Shown: positions 37,073-46,777 of the stretch, piece by piece | Position numbering within the stretch: position 1 is the first letter of the stretch | Layout of the letters: every line of letters starts with the position of its first letter | DNA from: JAUIAI01 sp963732405 | Lineage (GTDB): Bacteria > Pseudomonadota > Gammaproteobacteria > Burkholderiales > Burkholderiaceae_E | DNA length: 64,000 nucleotides | Assembly: GCA_963732405.1 (NCBI GenBank) | Contig: CAVSZG010000001.1 | Location: forward strand, 2,170,001 to 2,234,000 | Direction: 5' to 3' | Notes under the pieces: generated by a model | The model's input: only the letters and a program-made list of their open reading frames with translations | Databases searched by the model: none | What the model was told of the DNA's origin: nothing | Made by a program: the position numbers and the translations under genes

Positions 37073-38512
37073 ATGTCGCTCCGGCATACCGTCCTCACCG
37101 GCCTGCGCTGGACGGTGGCGGCCAAATTCGTTGCGCAGCTGGTCACCTGGTCGGTCACCTTCTACGTCCTGCGCCTGCTCACGCCGGCCGACTACGGCCT
37201 GATGGCCATGGCCATGGTGCTGATCGGGGTGTTGAGCCTGCTCAATGAAATGGGGCTCGGTTCGGCACTGGTGCAGCGCGAGTCTGTGGACCGGCAACTG
37301 CTGCGCCAGGCCTTCGGCCTGCTGCTGCTGGTCAACCTGGGCTTGTTTGCGCTGATCCTGATGACGGCGCCTGTGGTCGCCGGTTTCTATGATGAACCAC
37401 GGCTGATCGTGATGATCGGCGTGCTGGGCGCGCAATTCCTGATCATGCCTTTCGAGGTCATTCCGCAGTCCCAGTTGCTGCGCGCGATGCGTTTCCGCCA
37501 GCTCTCGCTGACCGAGATCGCCGCCTTGCTGGTGGGCAGTGCCGTCACGCTGTATGGCGCCTTGCAAGGCCAGGGCGTGTGGTCGCTGATCTGGGGCAGT
37601 CTGGCCAACCGGCTGTGCAGGGCGGTGCTGCTCAACCTGCTGGTGCCCTTCGCGCAATGGCCTTCTTTTTCGCTGTCCGGCATGCGCTCCTTGTTGACCT
37701 TCGGTGGCTTCGTCACCGTGAATCAGTTGCTCTGGTATGCCTATTCACAACTCGATGTGTTGTTGGTCGGTCGTTTGCTGGGACCGGTGGTGCTCGGTCA
37801 TTTTTCGGTGGCCAGAGAGCTGGCCGCGCTGCCGATGAACAAGCTCAACGGCATTCTCAATCAGGTGTCCTTTCCGGCATTCGCCAGTCTGCAGCGCGAT
37901 CCGGTGCTGGCCGCGAGGTACCTGCGCAAGGCGATCCGCCTGGTCAGTCTGTTCGCGTTTCCGGTTTTCTTTGGTATGTCCGGTGTTGCGCACAAGGCCG
38001 TGCCATTGCTGCTGGGCGAACAATGGCTGCCTGCGGCATTGCCGATCGCCATCCTGAGTCTGGTGATGCCGATTCGCATGGTGAGCAATCTGTTCCCGAC
38101 GATTTTGATGGGTATGGGTCGGGCCGATATCGTCTTTGGCAATCTGCTTGCCGCGACCCTCATCATGACGCTGACGATCCTGACCGGTATCGGCTGGGGC
38201 CTGACCGGCGTGAGCATTGCCTGGTTGATCGGTTTTCCGCTGGCCTTCCTGATCGAGATCACACGCTCGCGCCGCATCACCACGATCGGCCTGGCCGATG
38301 TGATCGACGAAATGAAACAACCCGCGCTCGCCGGCGTGGTCATGTGGCTGGTCGTCACCTGGCTGGGCAGTCTCGGTGACCAGAGCCTTGGCATCGTCGC
38401 GCTGCTCGGTCAGATCGGCGCCGGGGTACTGGTATTCACCGCCATGTCCTGGGCCCTGAACCGTTCAGGGATCGACGAATTGCTCTCGCTGCTCAGGCCG
38501 CAACGAGCCTGA
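37073..38512 (+). CDS. polysaccharide flippase (Wzx / O-antigen translocase family)
   Basis: A 479-residue membrane protein with about 12-14 hydrophobic helices, of the MOP superfamily of lipid-linked oligosaccharide flippases (WzxC-like). FYVLRLLTPADYGLMAMAMV and GLGSALVQRESVDRQLLRQAFG are typical of that group. It would move undecaprenyl-linked repeat units across the inner membrane. MSLRHTVLTGLRWTV at 37073 is the family-like start; GTG 37028 is an alternative. Its last 20 bases overlap the convergent asparagine synthetase-like gene. Confidence 0.88.
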   Translation: MSLRHTVLTGLRWTVAAKFVAQLVTWSVTFYVLRLLTPADYGLMAMAMVLIGVLSLLNEMGLGSALVQRESVDRQLLRQAFGLLLLVNLGLFALILMTAPVVAGFYDEPRLIVMIGVLGAQFLIMPFEVIPQSQLLRAMRFRQLSLTEIAALLVGSAVTLYGALQGQGVWSLIWGSLANRLCRAVLLNLLVPFAQWPSFSLSGMRSLLTFGGFVTVNQLLWYAYSQLDVLLVGRLLGPVVLGHFSVARELAALPMNKLNGILNQVSFPAFASLQRDPVLAARYLRKAIRLVSLFAFPVFFGMSGVAHKAVPLLLGEQWLPAALPIAILSLVMPIRMVSNLFPTILMGMGRADIVFGNLLAATLIMTLTILTGIGWGLTGVSIAWLIGFPLAFLIEITRSRRITTIGLADVIDEMKQPALAGVVMWLVVTWLGSLGDQSLGIVALLGQIGAGVLVFTAMSWALNRSGIDELLSLLRPQRA

Positions 38513-40460
38513 GGTCGTCGCGCTTATCCCATCCTGCGGTTGCCGATCCGGCGCGCGACTGATGCGGATCGATCTTGAGCCGGCTCCACAGTTCGAACTG
38601 GACCACATCGAACAGTCGCGCGGCGATATCGATCTCGCCGCGTCGATGGCGTTGCAGATCATGGCGAATCCGGTGAATGTCGTAGATGCCGCGTTCCCGC
38701 GTCTGGCGGTCGGCGAGAATATCGTCGATCGGTTGATGCAGGGTCTCGCGGATCCAGGCCGAAGCCGGCGTCGGAAAGCCCATCTTGTCGACGCGGGTGC
38801 GCACGGACTCGGGAATCCGCTGGCGCATGGCCTGACGCAGTATCACCTTGTTCCAGGCGCCCTGCAGCTTCCAGTGGTCGGCAAGGCGAAACGCCATCGT
38901 CACCAGTCGGTAATCCATGAAGGGCAGGCGGGCCTCGATCGAATGCGCCATCGAGTTTCGATCCTCGATGCGCAGGTACAGCGGCAGCGGCGACGTGTCG
39001 ACCGAGGCACTCAGACCCGCGCGCAGCGGCGAGTGGCCGGTATTCCGGATCACAGCGCGCCGCGGTTGCGCCGGTCGGTCGATCAGCTCGCCGCTGAACC
39101 AGGCCCGCCTGCCATTGTCGGCGCGATGGCGCCAGGCGGCCAGCGCCCGGTAGGCGGAGTACCGGCCGAGCGCAGCTGACAGGGTGCGCGTGACCGTGGC
39201 GGCGATCAAGGCCGTTCGCTCCACGCCATGTCGGTTTGCATAGTCGTTGATGTCGACCAGTGTCTCGCGCAGCCTGGCCTGCCTGAGCAGGCCGTGCCAG
39301 GCCAGGCGGTGGTAGTTGGGATAGCCGCCAAGCGTCTCGTCGGCACCCTGGCCATTCAAGACCACCTTGACGCCCCGGCTGGCCGCAAGCGCCATCAACC
39401 GATAACCCACCAGTGCGGTCATGGAATGCACCGGTTCGTCGTGCTGGGTCAACACGTCGCTCAGGGTCGACCAGATCTGCTGCGGATCACACTGCAGGCT
39501 ATGCAGATTCGCCCCGGTCTGGCGCAGCGTATCGTTCAGATAGCGGCTTTCGTCGAACTGCGCCGGATTGAATGAAAACGCATGTAGCGCGTCGGTCGTG
39601 GTCGCCGGCATGGCGGCACGCTGCCTGGCCATCGCACAGATGATCGCGGTCGAGTCCAGCCCACCCGACAGGCAGACACCCACCGGCACGTCGCTGCGCA
39701 GGCGAAGGCGCACGGAATCCTCGAACAGCTCGGCGAATTCGGCGGCCGTGTCGCGACCGGCCGGCTCATCGGGCGCAATATCGTCGAGCGACCAGTACGC
39801 GTGCAGACTCAGGCGCCCCTGCAGGGTCAGCTCGAAGCGGTGGCCGGCCGGAATCTGGCGGATTCCCTCAAAGAAGGAATGCGCTGTGTCGTCCAGACGG
39901 CCGTCGATCAGAAAGTCGGCGGCCCGAACCCAGTCAGTGCGGGGCTGGCACTGCGGCGCAACCAGCAAAGCCTTGATCTCCGAACCGAACAGCGTCGTTC
40001 CGTCGGTCCGATACAGGTAGAGCGGCTTGATCCCGAAGCGGTCCCGCGCGCCGACGATCCGCTGAGTGCGCCGGTCGTGAATCAGGAAAGACCACATGCC
40101 ATTGAGGCGGGGTAGGCAGTCATGGCCCCATTGCTGCCAGGCGTGCAACAAGACTTCCGTGTCGCCGCTGGAATGGAAGCGATGCCCCAGACGCTGCAGT
40201 TCGTCCCGCAGTTCGATGTAGTTGAAGATCTCGCCGTTGAACACGATGACCAGATTGCCGTCATCGCTGTGCATGGGTTGTCGGCCGGCATCGGACAGAT
40301 CGAGGATCGACAGTCGACGAAAACCAAAGCCGACCGGGCCATCGAGATGAAACCCCTGCTGGTCAGGGCCGCGGTGCTCCAGACTATGGGTCATGCGCGC
40401 GAGCGTGTCGGCACTCACTGTCTGCGTCGGGCGATTGATGATGGCGGTGAATCCACACAT
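38493..40460 (-). CDS. asparagine synthase (glutamine-hydrolysing) family protein 1
   Basis: A 655-residue class II amidotransferase. Cys2 is the Ntn nucleophile (MCGFTAIINR), with RGPDQQGFHLDG and NGEIFNYIELRDEL in the glutaminase domain and the ATP-binding PP-loop PVGVCLSGGLDSTAII in the synthetase domain. SIEARLPFMDYRLV is another family block. Homologues in polysaccharide loci probably amidate uronic acids or other sugar acids instead of making asparagine. It is one of three such genes in the region. It is transcribed against the flippase and divergently from a deacetylase. Confidence 0.88.
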   Translation of the reverse strand: MCGFTAIINRPTQTVSADTLARMTHSLEHRGPDQQGFHLDGPVGFGFRRLSILDLSDAGRQPMHSDDGNLVIVFNGEIFNYIELRDELQRLGHRFHSSGDTEVLLHAWQQWGHDCLPRLNGMWSFLIHDRRTQRIVGARDRFGIKPLYLYRTDGTTLFGSEIKALLVAPQCQPRTDWVRAADFLIDGRLDDTAHSFFEGIRQIPAGHRFELTLQGRLSLHAYWSLDDIAPDEPAGRDTAAEFAELFEDSVRLRLRSDVPVGVCLSGGLDSTAIICAMARQRAAMPATTTDALHAFSFNPAQFDESRYLNDTLRQTGANLHSLQCDPQQIWSTLSDVLTQHDEPVHSMTALVGYRLMALAASRGVKVVLNGQGADETLGGYPNYHRLAWHGLLRQARLRETLVDINDYANRHGVERTALIAATVTRTLSAALGRYSAYRALAAWRHRADNGRRAWFSGELIDRPAQPRRAVIRNTGHSPLRAGLSASVDTSPLPLYLRIEDRNSMAHSIEARLPFMDYRLVTMAFRLADHWKLQGAWNKVILRQAMRQRIPESVRTRVDKMGFPTPASAWIRETLHQPIDDILADRQTRERGIYDIHRIRHDLQRHRRGEIDIAARLFDVVQFELWSRLKIDPHQSRAGSATAGWDKRDDLRLVAA

Positions 40461-40550
40461 GCGGCCTGTTCTCCTTGTGCCGGTCGGTCAGTGGCCGCGT
40501 TGCCAATCCACGGTATGGCATTGGCCGGGCGGATCGGGCAGAGTCGGGGG

Positions 40551-41549
40551 ATGATTGATGTGTTCTACACGGTCGATGTCGAGGTCTGGTGCGGCGGCTG
40601 GCAAGATCTGGATGCCGGTTTTGCCGCGGGTTATGCGCGCTGCATCGACGGAATCACGTCGCAGGGGGCCTACGGCGTGGGTTTTCAGGCCCGGCAACTC
40701 AGCGAGCACGGCCTGCGCGGCGTGTTTTTCGTGGAGCCCTTGTTTGCCGGCCGATTCGGTGTGGAGCCCTTGCGCTGCATCGTTGCCCAGATCCAGGAGG
40801 CTGGACAGGAAGTCCAGTTGCATCTGCACACGGAATGGGTCGATGAAAGCCGCACCGACTGGTTGGCCGATCGGCGCGTGAAGCGCCAGCATCTGTTCCA
40901 GTTCCCGCTCGCCGACCAGCAGGCCCTGATCGCAGTCGGGCGGGATCTGCTCCATGCGGCCGGCGTTGAATCGGTCAGCGCCTTTCGGGCCGGCAATTTC
41001 GGCGCCAATACCGATACGTTGCGCGCGCTGTCGCGACTGGGCTTTGCGCTGGACAGCAGCGTCAATGCGCGCCATCGGGAACTCTGGCCCGATCTCGGCC
41101 CCGGGCAGGCAGCGGATCGTCCATTCCGGTTCGGCACTCTGTTCGAATTGCCGATGACGGTATTCGATGACGGGACAGCCAAGCCCAGGCAGGTTGCCCT
41201 GACCGCGGTATCGGTCCGTGAGCTCGAGGGATTGCTCTGGCAGGCCGCCGAGACCGGTCGAGCATCGTTCGTGATCCTGGCGCACGGCTTCGAGCTGCTC
41301 GGCGCGAGTCCGAACCGGCTCGACAAGACCGTGCTGCGTCGGTTCCAGTGGCTCTGCGAGTTTCTGGCCCGTCATCGCGATGTGTTCAACACCCGTGGCA
41401 TGGGCCCGGAGGTGGTGCCATCGCTGCTGCGGTCCGCCGGTGTGCACGAGGGCGGCACGGCGCCGGTATTGGCGCCGTTGCGTTCGCCCTGGCATCGCAC
41501 CCTCGGGCGACAGATCGAGCAGGCCTTGCGCCGGCGTCATGTCGGTTAG
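40551..41549 (+). CDS. polysaccharide deacetylase-like protein
   Basis: A 332-residue protein with a NodB-like fold at the start: MIDVFYTVDVEVWCGGW gives the metal-binding Asp-Glu region, VQLHLHTEW the histidine pair and FRAGNFGANTDTLRALSRLG the third motif. These motifs are divergent from canonical NodB, so it could be a chitooligosaccharide-type or peptidoglycan-type deacetylase. GGGGG lies directly before the ATG at 40551. It overlaps no real gene and ends two bases before the stop of the convergent second deacetylase. Confidence 0.75.
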   Translation: MIDVFYTVDVEVWCGGWQDLDAGFAAGYARCIDGITSQGAYGVGFQARQLSEHGLRGVFFVEPLFAGRFGVEPLRCIVAQIQEAGQEVQLHLHTEWVDESRTDWLADRRVKRQHLFQFPLADQQALIAVGRDLLHAAGVESVSAFRAGNFGANTDTLRALSRLGFALDSSVNARHRELWPDLGPGQAADRPFRFGTLFELPMTVFDDGTAKPRQVALTAVSVRELEGLLWQAAETGRASFVILAHGFELLGASPNRLDKTVLRRFQWLCEFLARHRDVFNTRGMGPEVVPSLLRSAGVHEGGTAPVLAPLRSPWHRTLGRQIEQALRRRHVG

Positions 41550-41551
41550 GG

Positions 41552-42613
41552 TCACCGGCGCCGCCCGAGTGTCGGTAGCGGATCGGCCGATGCCGGATAT
41601 TGCCGGTCGGCGGCCGAACCGGGTGGGCGACGGGGGAAACAGTCGGACAAGCCGGCCAGCCAGGCCTCGAACAACGACTGACTGATCGACGCACCGTCGA
41701 TGAGGCGGTTGAGACGGTAGCGGTGACTGTGCCTGTCATTCAGGCCGTTCTCGCTGAGCGTTGCCGAGCGCACGCCGGCAGTCGCCAGCACCTGCGGTGC
41801 GGCCGGATCGTAGCTGCCGCTTGGATAGCAGAAGTGATTCAACCGATGTCCAGGCAACAAACCCTGCAGGTATCGGCGGTTTTCGGCGATTTCGCCGGCC
41901 AGTCGATCCGAATTGCCGGCCAGCGGTTGATGGCGATGCGTGTGCAACTGGATATCGAGCCCGCGGCGCTGTGCATCCTGAATCTGGCCGGGGGTCATGA
42001 GCTCGAACTGTCCCGTGCCCTGCCAGCGTTGCGGATCGATACCCAATGACTCGCCGAAGTCGCGCACGGCGTCCATGCGTTGCGCCAACGGGCGTGACTC
42101 GATGGCGGCAAGCACCGCCGAGGCCGATGGCCGCGGCGCCGACGCCTGGGCGCCCCGGTGAATCATCCACTCTATCAGTTTTGGCAGCACCGGCAGGGCG
42201 TGTTGTACATACCAGGTCGTCACGTACAGCGTGGCGGGGATCTTGAACTCCTCGAGAACGGGCAGCATGTGCGAGTAGGTGCTCTGCCAGCCATCATCGA
42301 TGGTGATGACCACGCTGTTGTCAGACAACATGCCCCGGTCCAGCTCGTTCAATGCCTGCTCCAGGCCGAGCAAACGGTAGGGGCTGCGCCGCAGCCACTG
42401 CATCCGCGCGCGGAATTGTGCGATCGGCATGAACAACTTGTCGCCATAAAGCGGTTCGGGCAGGATCCAGGCACCGTGATAGGCCAGGATGCGCAGTCGC
42501 TTGCGAGTCAGATGGCCAAGCAGCGCCAGTGCGCCGCTCCCCCTGGCCGCGGTCAGCGCGATCCGCTTCACCTGATGCCTGAGTGGGTTTGCCATCGCCT
42601 GGATTCTGCTCAT
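41552..42613 (-). CDS. polysaccharide deacetylase family protein
   Basis: A 353-residue NodB-domain protein. RILAYHGAWILPEP starts the domain. The motif VVITIDDGWQSTYSHMLPVL has the metal-binding Asp pair, ATLYVTTWYVQ follows, and LDIQLHTHRHQPLAGN gives the histidines. It lies last in the long minus-strand XrtA operon; its start overlaps the stop of the amidotransferase (ATGA). It probably removes acetyl groups from the exopolysaccharide or its precursors. Confidence 0.87.
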   Translation of the reverse strand: MSRIQAMANPLRHQVKRIALTAARGSGALALLGHLTRKRLRILAYHGAWILPEPLYGDKLFMPIAQFRARMQWLRRSPYRLLGLEQALNELDRGMLSDNSVVITIDDGWQSTYSHMLPVLEEFKIPATLYVTTWYVQHALPVLPKLIEWMIHRGAQASAPRPSASAVLAAIESRPLAQRMDAVRDFGESLGIDPQRWQGTGQFELMTPGQIQDAQRRGLDIQLHTHRHQPLAGNSDRLAGEIAENRRYLQGLLPGHRLNHFCYPSGSYDPAAPQVLATAGVRSATLSENGLNDRHSHRYRLNRLIDGASISQSLFEAWLAGLSDCFPRRPPGSAADRQYPASADPLPTLGRRR

Positions 42614-44502
42614 TCCGTGCTCAGAAAGCGATCCAGACAATAGATCGACCAGAGCGTCGCGCTGCGTTCGCGCACGCCACGCCCGTGTTCAGCGGCAAAT
42701 TCGCGCACCACCTCGCCATCGATCAGTCCGGCGCGAACCGCCGGCCCGTCCACGAGGCCGAGCGCACTGGCGTAGCCGGTCTGACTGCGAAACCAGCGGC
42801 TGATCGGCACGGCAAAGCCCATCTTGGCGCGGTTGAGCAATTCATCGGGTAACAGCCTGCCGGTGGCGGCCTTGAGCAGGATTTTGGCCTGTCGATGATT
42901 GGCTTTGAGCGCCGACGGCAAGGGGGCCACCCAGTCGATCAGCTGATGATCCATTAAGGGGTCGCGCACTTCCAGTGAGTGCGCCATGCTGGCCCGATCG
43001 ACCTTGGTGTTGATATCGCCCGGCAGATAGGTCTTGTAATCGAGATACTGGATAAGGGCGAGCGGATCGCGAAACTCATGTCGATCCGCATGCTCGCGTA
43101 ACACCGACACGGCGTTATAGTCTGCCAGCGACCGGCGCAGCCCGGGTGTGATCAGACGGGCACGATCGTCATCGCTGGTCACGCTCACCGAATGGAAATA
43201 CGCGCCGACCGTGTCGCGCCCCAACGACTGCAGGGTTGTCTTGGCACGAAAAGGTCTGGGCAGACAGTCGAACTTCGGGCACCACTCGCCCAGGCGGCCA
43301 AACACCGGACCGCGGATCCGCCCCGGTATGGCCGATCGTAGTCGTTCTTCGAGCAGGTGGAGTCGATAGCGGCGATAGCCGCCGAACAACTCATCGCCGC
43401 CATCACCAGACAAGGCGACCGTCACATGTTCGCGGGCCAGCTCACAGACCCGGAAAGTGGGAATGGCTGAACTGTCGGCAAACGGTTCGTCATAGAGTGT
43501 GGCGACCTGCCCGGCGATCTCGAAGTCGCTGCTGCGCACGATCCGTTCGTGATGGTCGGTCTCGTAGCGATCGGCCACGCGGCGGGCAAGCGCCGATTCA
43601 TCATAGGCGGGTTCGTCGAAACCGATCGAACAGGTCGCCACCGGCGAGCTGGCTTGTCGGGCCATCAGGGCGACTACGCTGCCTGAATCGATGCCGCCCG
43701 ACAGAAACGCGCCCAGCGGCACGTCGGCGATCATTCGGGAGGCGACGGCGCTGGCCAGTCTGGGCAGCAGTTCGGCCGCGGCATCGTCCAGGCTGCGCAG
43801 GCGGCCTGTTGAAAATGTCACGTCCCAATAGCGACGGATGCTTGCCTGCCGGGCGCCGACCCGCTGAACGAGCGTATGGCCGGGGGGCAGTTTGTGGGCG
43901 CGTCGGTAGATGGTTCTGGGGTCGGGTATGTAGCCGAACGCGAGATAGTCCTCGAGCGCCTGCGGGTCGATGCCGCGATCGAAGTCGGAGCGTTGCTTGA
44001 TACTCTTGAGTTCGGACGCAAACACCAGATTGCCGTTGTTCAGATGGGCGTAATAGAGTGGTTTGACGCCCAGGCGGTCGCGCGCGAGAAACAGGGTCTG
44101 GCGCGGTCGATCCCAGATCGCGAAGGCAAACATGCCGTTGAGTCGCTCGACGCAGCGCTCGCCCCACTGCTCCCAGGCGTGGACCAGGACTTCGGTATCG
44201 CAACGACTGCGAAACACATGACCCAGCCCGATCAGCTCGTCACTGAGCTCACGAAAGTTGTAAATCTCACCATTGAATACGACCACCACGCTGCCGTCTT
44301 CATTGAATACAGGCTGTTGGCCACCGGCCAGATCAATGATCGCCAGGCGTCGGTGCGCCAGGCCGATATGGGGTTCCAGATGCAGACCCGCGCCGTCCGG
44401 TCCGCGATGAATCAGGGCATCGCGCATCCGGACCAGATCACAGGCCTGTGGCTGGGCGGAATTGTCGCTCCGTGGGTCAAACTCCCCTGCGATGCCGCAC
44501 AT
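42610..44502 (-). CDS. XrtA-associated asparagine synthase-like amidotransferase
   Basis: A 630-residue class II amidotransferase of the exosortase A system-associated type (TIGR03108 group, by recollection). It begins MCGIAGEFDP with the Cys2 nucleophile, has RGPDGAGLHLEPHIGLAHRR and NGEIYNFRELSDEL, and a PP-loop in PLGAFLSGGIDSGSVVALMA. The synthetase part ends RSATLWSIYCLDRFL. Sequence and position next to the stp2-type glycosyltransferase match this family. The substrate is unknown but is probably a sugar acid of the exopolysaccharide. It overlaps both neighbours by one to four bases. Confidence 0.92.
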   Translation of the reverse strand: MCGIAGEFDPRSDNSAQPQACDLVRMRDALIHRGPDGAGLHLEPHIGLAHRRLAIIDLAGGQQPVFNEDGSVVVVFNGEIYNFRELSDELIGLGHVFRSRCDTEVLVHAWEQWGERCVERLNGMFAFAIWDRPRQTLFLARDRLGVKPLYYAHLNNGNLVFASELKSIKQRSDFDRGIDPQALEDYLAFGYIPDPRTIYRRAHKLPPGHTLVQRVGARQASIRRYWDVTFSTGRLRSLDDAAAELLPRLASAVASRMIADVPLGAFLSGGIDSGSVVALMARQASSPVATCSIGFDEPAYDESALARRVADRYETDHHERIVRSSDFEIAGQVATLYDEPFADSSAIPTFRVCELAREHVTVALSGDGGDELFGGYRRYRLHLLEERLRSAIPGRIRGPVFGRLGEWCPKFDCLPRPFRAKTTLQSLGRDTVGAYFHSVSVTSDDDRARLITPGLRRSLADYNAVSVLREHADRHEFRDPLALIQYLDYKTYLPGDINTKVDRASMAHSLEVRDPLMDHQLIDWVAPLPSALKANHRQAKILLKAATGRLLPDELLNRAKMGFAVPISRWFRSQTGYASALGLVDGPAVRAGLIDGEVVREFAAEHGRGVRERSATLWSIYCLDRFLSTE

Positions 44503-45740
44503 CAGATCACTCGCCCCGACTCGATCTCATGCCCCATGGGCGGGTTCAGGCGGACTGGCGCGAGCAGGTCCCGATAGAGATTGGCGTAGGCCTCGACCAT
44601 CGTGCCGATACTGAACTGCCTGAGCACCCGATCCCGCGCCGTGCATCCATGGGTGATGCGATCACAGGGATGATGGAAGTAGTGATGCAGTGCCGTCTTG
44701 AGCTCATCGATATCATCGTCGGCGATGAGCGTGCCGCTGTTGCCGTCTTCAATGAGCTCGCGGTTGCCACCGACATCGGTCGCCACGATTGGCAAGCCGG
44801 TGGCCATGGCTTCGAGAATGGAATTAGACAGGCCTTCGGCCCGTGAGCACAACACGAAGACATCAAGGCGTCGCAGCAGGTCCGGAACATCATGGCGATC
44901 ACCCGCGAACCAGATCATCTGGCCGGCATGGGCCGCCCCTGCCTGTTGCTCCAGCCTGCGCCGGTCCGGTCCGTCACCGATCAGGGCCAGCCGGGCGAGC
45001 CGACAAAACTCGCTGTCCTGCTCGCGCAATGCCAGGAAGGCGCGAATCAGCAATTGTTGATTCTTGATCCCGCTGAGCCGGCCGACCGAACCGATGATGA
45101 ATTCGCCAGCTGCGTACGGCCAATCCGGACAATCGGCTGATCGTTCAGACCAGAGACGGTTTGTGTTGCGTCGCCACTGGTCGGGCGGGGCGAACAAACC
45201 CGTGTCCACGCCGTTGTTGATTTCGCGCAGGCCTTGGACTGGCACGCCCACTACCGTTCGCAGATAGTCGGCGGTTGGACGGGACAAGGCGACCTGTTGA
45301 TGCACGAAATGGCGTAGCGCACGGCGTAGAGCGGTATATCGACGTCGCGAGCCATAGCGGTCCGATTCGTCCCAGCCGTGTTCGCCATGGATCCGCACCG
45401 GGACGCCGGCCATCCACGCTGCCAGCTGACACTCCAGGGTCGCCAGATTGCGGGTATGTACAACGGTGGGACGCAATTCGCGAAACCGCCTGAGCAATGT
45501 CGGCAGTATCGTCAGGCTCTGCCGGCCGGCGCGCAAGCCGATATCCTCGAAGCTGCAATGTCGCGCCTTGATCCGGATCGAGAACCGGGGATCGATCCCG
45601 GTCAGGCCCATCACATGGTGATGGGCAAACTCCGGTGGCAGGCGATTGATCAGATTGGCCAGGCCGTTCTCGATGCCGCCGGTGGCAAAGCGATGCACCA
45701 GATGGACGATCAGGGGTGGGCTGGGTGGACGACTCTTCAT
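44502..45740 (-). CDS. XrtA-associated glycosyltransferase (stp2 type)
   Basis: A 412-residue GT4 glycosyltransferase. PLIVHLVHRFATGGIENGLANLINRLP is the characteristic start of the exosortase-associated sugar transferase group TIGR03088. FIIGSVGRLSGIKNQQLLIRAF and RAEGLSNSILEAMATGLPIVATDVGGNREL give the nucleotide-sugar binding site with its EX7E-like motif. It adds a sugar to the lipid-linked repeat unit at the inner membrane. Its start overlaps the FemAB stop and its stop overlaps the amidotransferase start. Confidence 0.92.
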   Translation of the reverse strand: MKSRPPSPPLIVHLVHRFATGGIENGLANLINRLPPEFAHHHVMGLTGIDPRFSIRIKARHCSFEDIGLRAGRQSLTILPTLLRRFRELRPTVVHTRNLATLECQLAAWMAGVPVRIHGEHGWDESDRYGSRRRYTALRRALRHFVHQQVALSRPTADYLRTVVGVPVQGLREINNGVDTGLFAPPDQWRRNTNRLWSERSADCPDWPYAAGEFIIGSVGRLSGIKNQQLLIRAFLALREQDSEFCRLARLALIGDGPDRRRLEQQAGAAHAGQMIWFAGDRHDVPDLLRRLDVFVLCSRAEGLSNSILEAMATGLPIVATDVGGNRELIEDGNSGTLIADDDIDELKTALHHYFHHPCDRITHGCTARDRVLRQFSIGTMVEAYANLYRDLLAPVRLNPPMGHEIESGRVI

Positions 45741-46777
45741 CCCAGCCCTCGGACGACCCAGGGGCCCGCACTGTTGACCACGACGCGTGGCAATCGCCGC
45801 CAGAGATCGATGGCCAGACGATATTTCGGATTGAGCGGATTGTGCTGTGGCATCGCGCGGCCGTTACGCGTCCAGTATTGGTAATACAACTGGGTTTCGA
45901 CGAATCCCCAGTTTCTCTTGAAGGCATAGGAGCCGGTACCCTTCTTGCTGCGCCCGAAGTTGAACGAGCGCATGCCTCGATCGGCCGCTTCGCGCATCAG
46001 CATCCAGTATTTGAAGTCGTTTGCTGCCAGACCGCGGGCAGCCGGCAGATCGCCCGCATAGAAGGGCAATACCTCGTCACGGTCGAACAGACTCAATACC
46101 GTGCTGACCGGCTGCCCGGCCGGATCCCGGACCACCGAGACGGCGCAATCGTCGCCAAAGTGGGCGGCCATGCTGTGAAAGAACCGGCGTGAGCATGCCG
46201 GTGTGCCGTGGCGATGCATGTTGTCGGCGTAGAGCGCGTAGAACTGGGCGAGCGAGCCAGGTTCGCTGATCAGTCCGCGGGCGATGCCCTTGCGGATCAT
46301 GGCCCTCTGCTTGCGCGGAATCGCGGCCAGATTCCGTTCGTGGTCGCCGGTGATAGTGCGTGCGAACATGACGTAGAGATCCTGGGTACAGCGATCGAAG
46401 CCGCGCTCACGTTGACGGTATTCGACATGGCTGGCGCCCAGTTCGCTGGCCAGCGCCACCGCATGGCGGTCCAACTGATCCAGGGCCTGTTCATCATCGG
46501 CGATCGGTCCGCACCAGGAGGTGAAGGGCAGGCTCGCCAGACTATGGCCGAACAAGGTGCTGCGTACCTGGGCCAGTGGCAGCAGGCCGACGATCTGTCC
46601 GGCGCGCTCGGCGAGCAGCCACCAGGGGCGGTGACCGAACGATTCGTACAGGATGTCGCGCCATTCCCATCGATGGAATACGGTCGCTGCGCCGCAGTCT
46701 CGCAGATATCGTTCGCAGGCCAGGCGATCGCCGTCACTGGCGATCCGTACCGTGGCGGGAAGCGTTTCACGCTGCAT
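45737..46777 (-). CDS. XrtA-associated FemAB-like acyltransferase
   Basis: A 346-residue GNAT-fold protein of the TIGR03019 type. WRDILYESFGHRPWWLLAER, LPFTSWCGPIAD, HRHGTPACSRRFFHSMAAHF and the C-terminal SFNFGRSKKGTGSYAFKRNWGF match the exosortase-system FemAB relatives. FemAB proteins add amino acids from aminoacyl-tRNA, but here the acceptor could be a polysaccharide or lipid. I placed the start at ATG 46777, which overlaps the deacetylase stop; the longer frame to 46843 lacks family similarity. Confidence 0.9.
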   Translation of the reverse strand: MQRETLPATVRIASDGDRLACERYLRDCGAATVFHRWEWRDILYESFGHRPWWLLAERAGQIVGLLPLAQVRSTLFGHSLASLPFTSWCGPIADDEQALDQLDRHAVALASELGASHVEYRQRERGFDRCTQDLYVMFARTITGDHERNLAAIPRKQRAMIRKGIARGLISEPGSLAQFYALYADNMHRHGTPACSRRFFHSMAAHFGDDCAVSVVRDPAGQPVSTVLSLFDRDEVLPFYAGDLPAARGLAANDFKYWMLMREAADRGMRSFNFGRSKKGTGSYAFKRNWGFVETQLYYQYWTRNGRAMPQHNPLNPKYRLAIDLWRRLPRVVVNSAGPWVVRGLG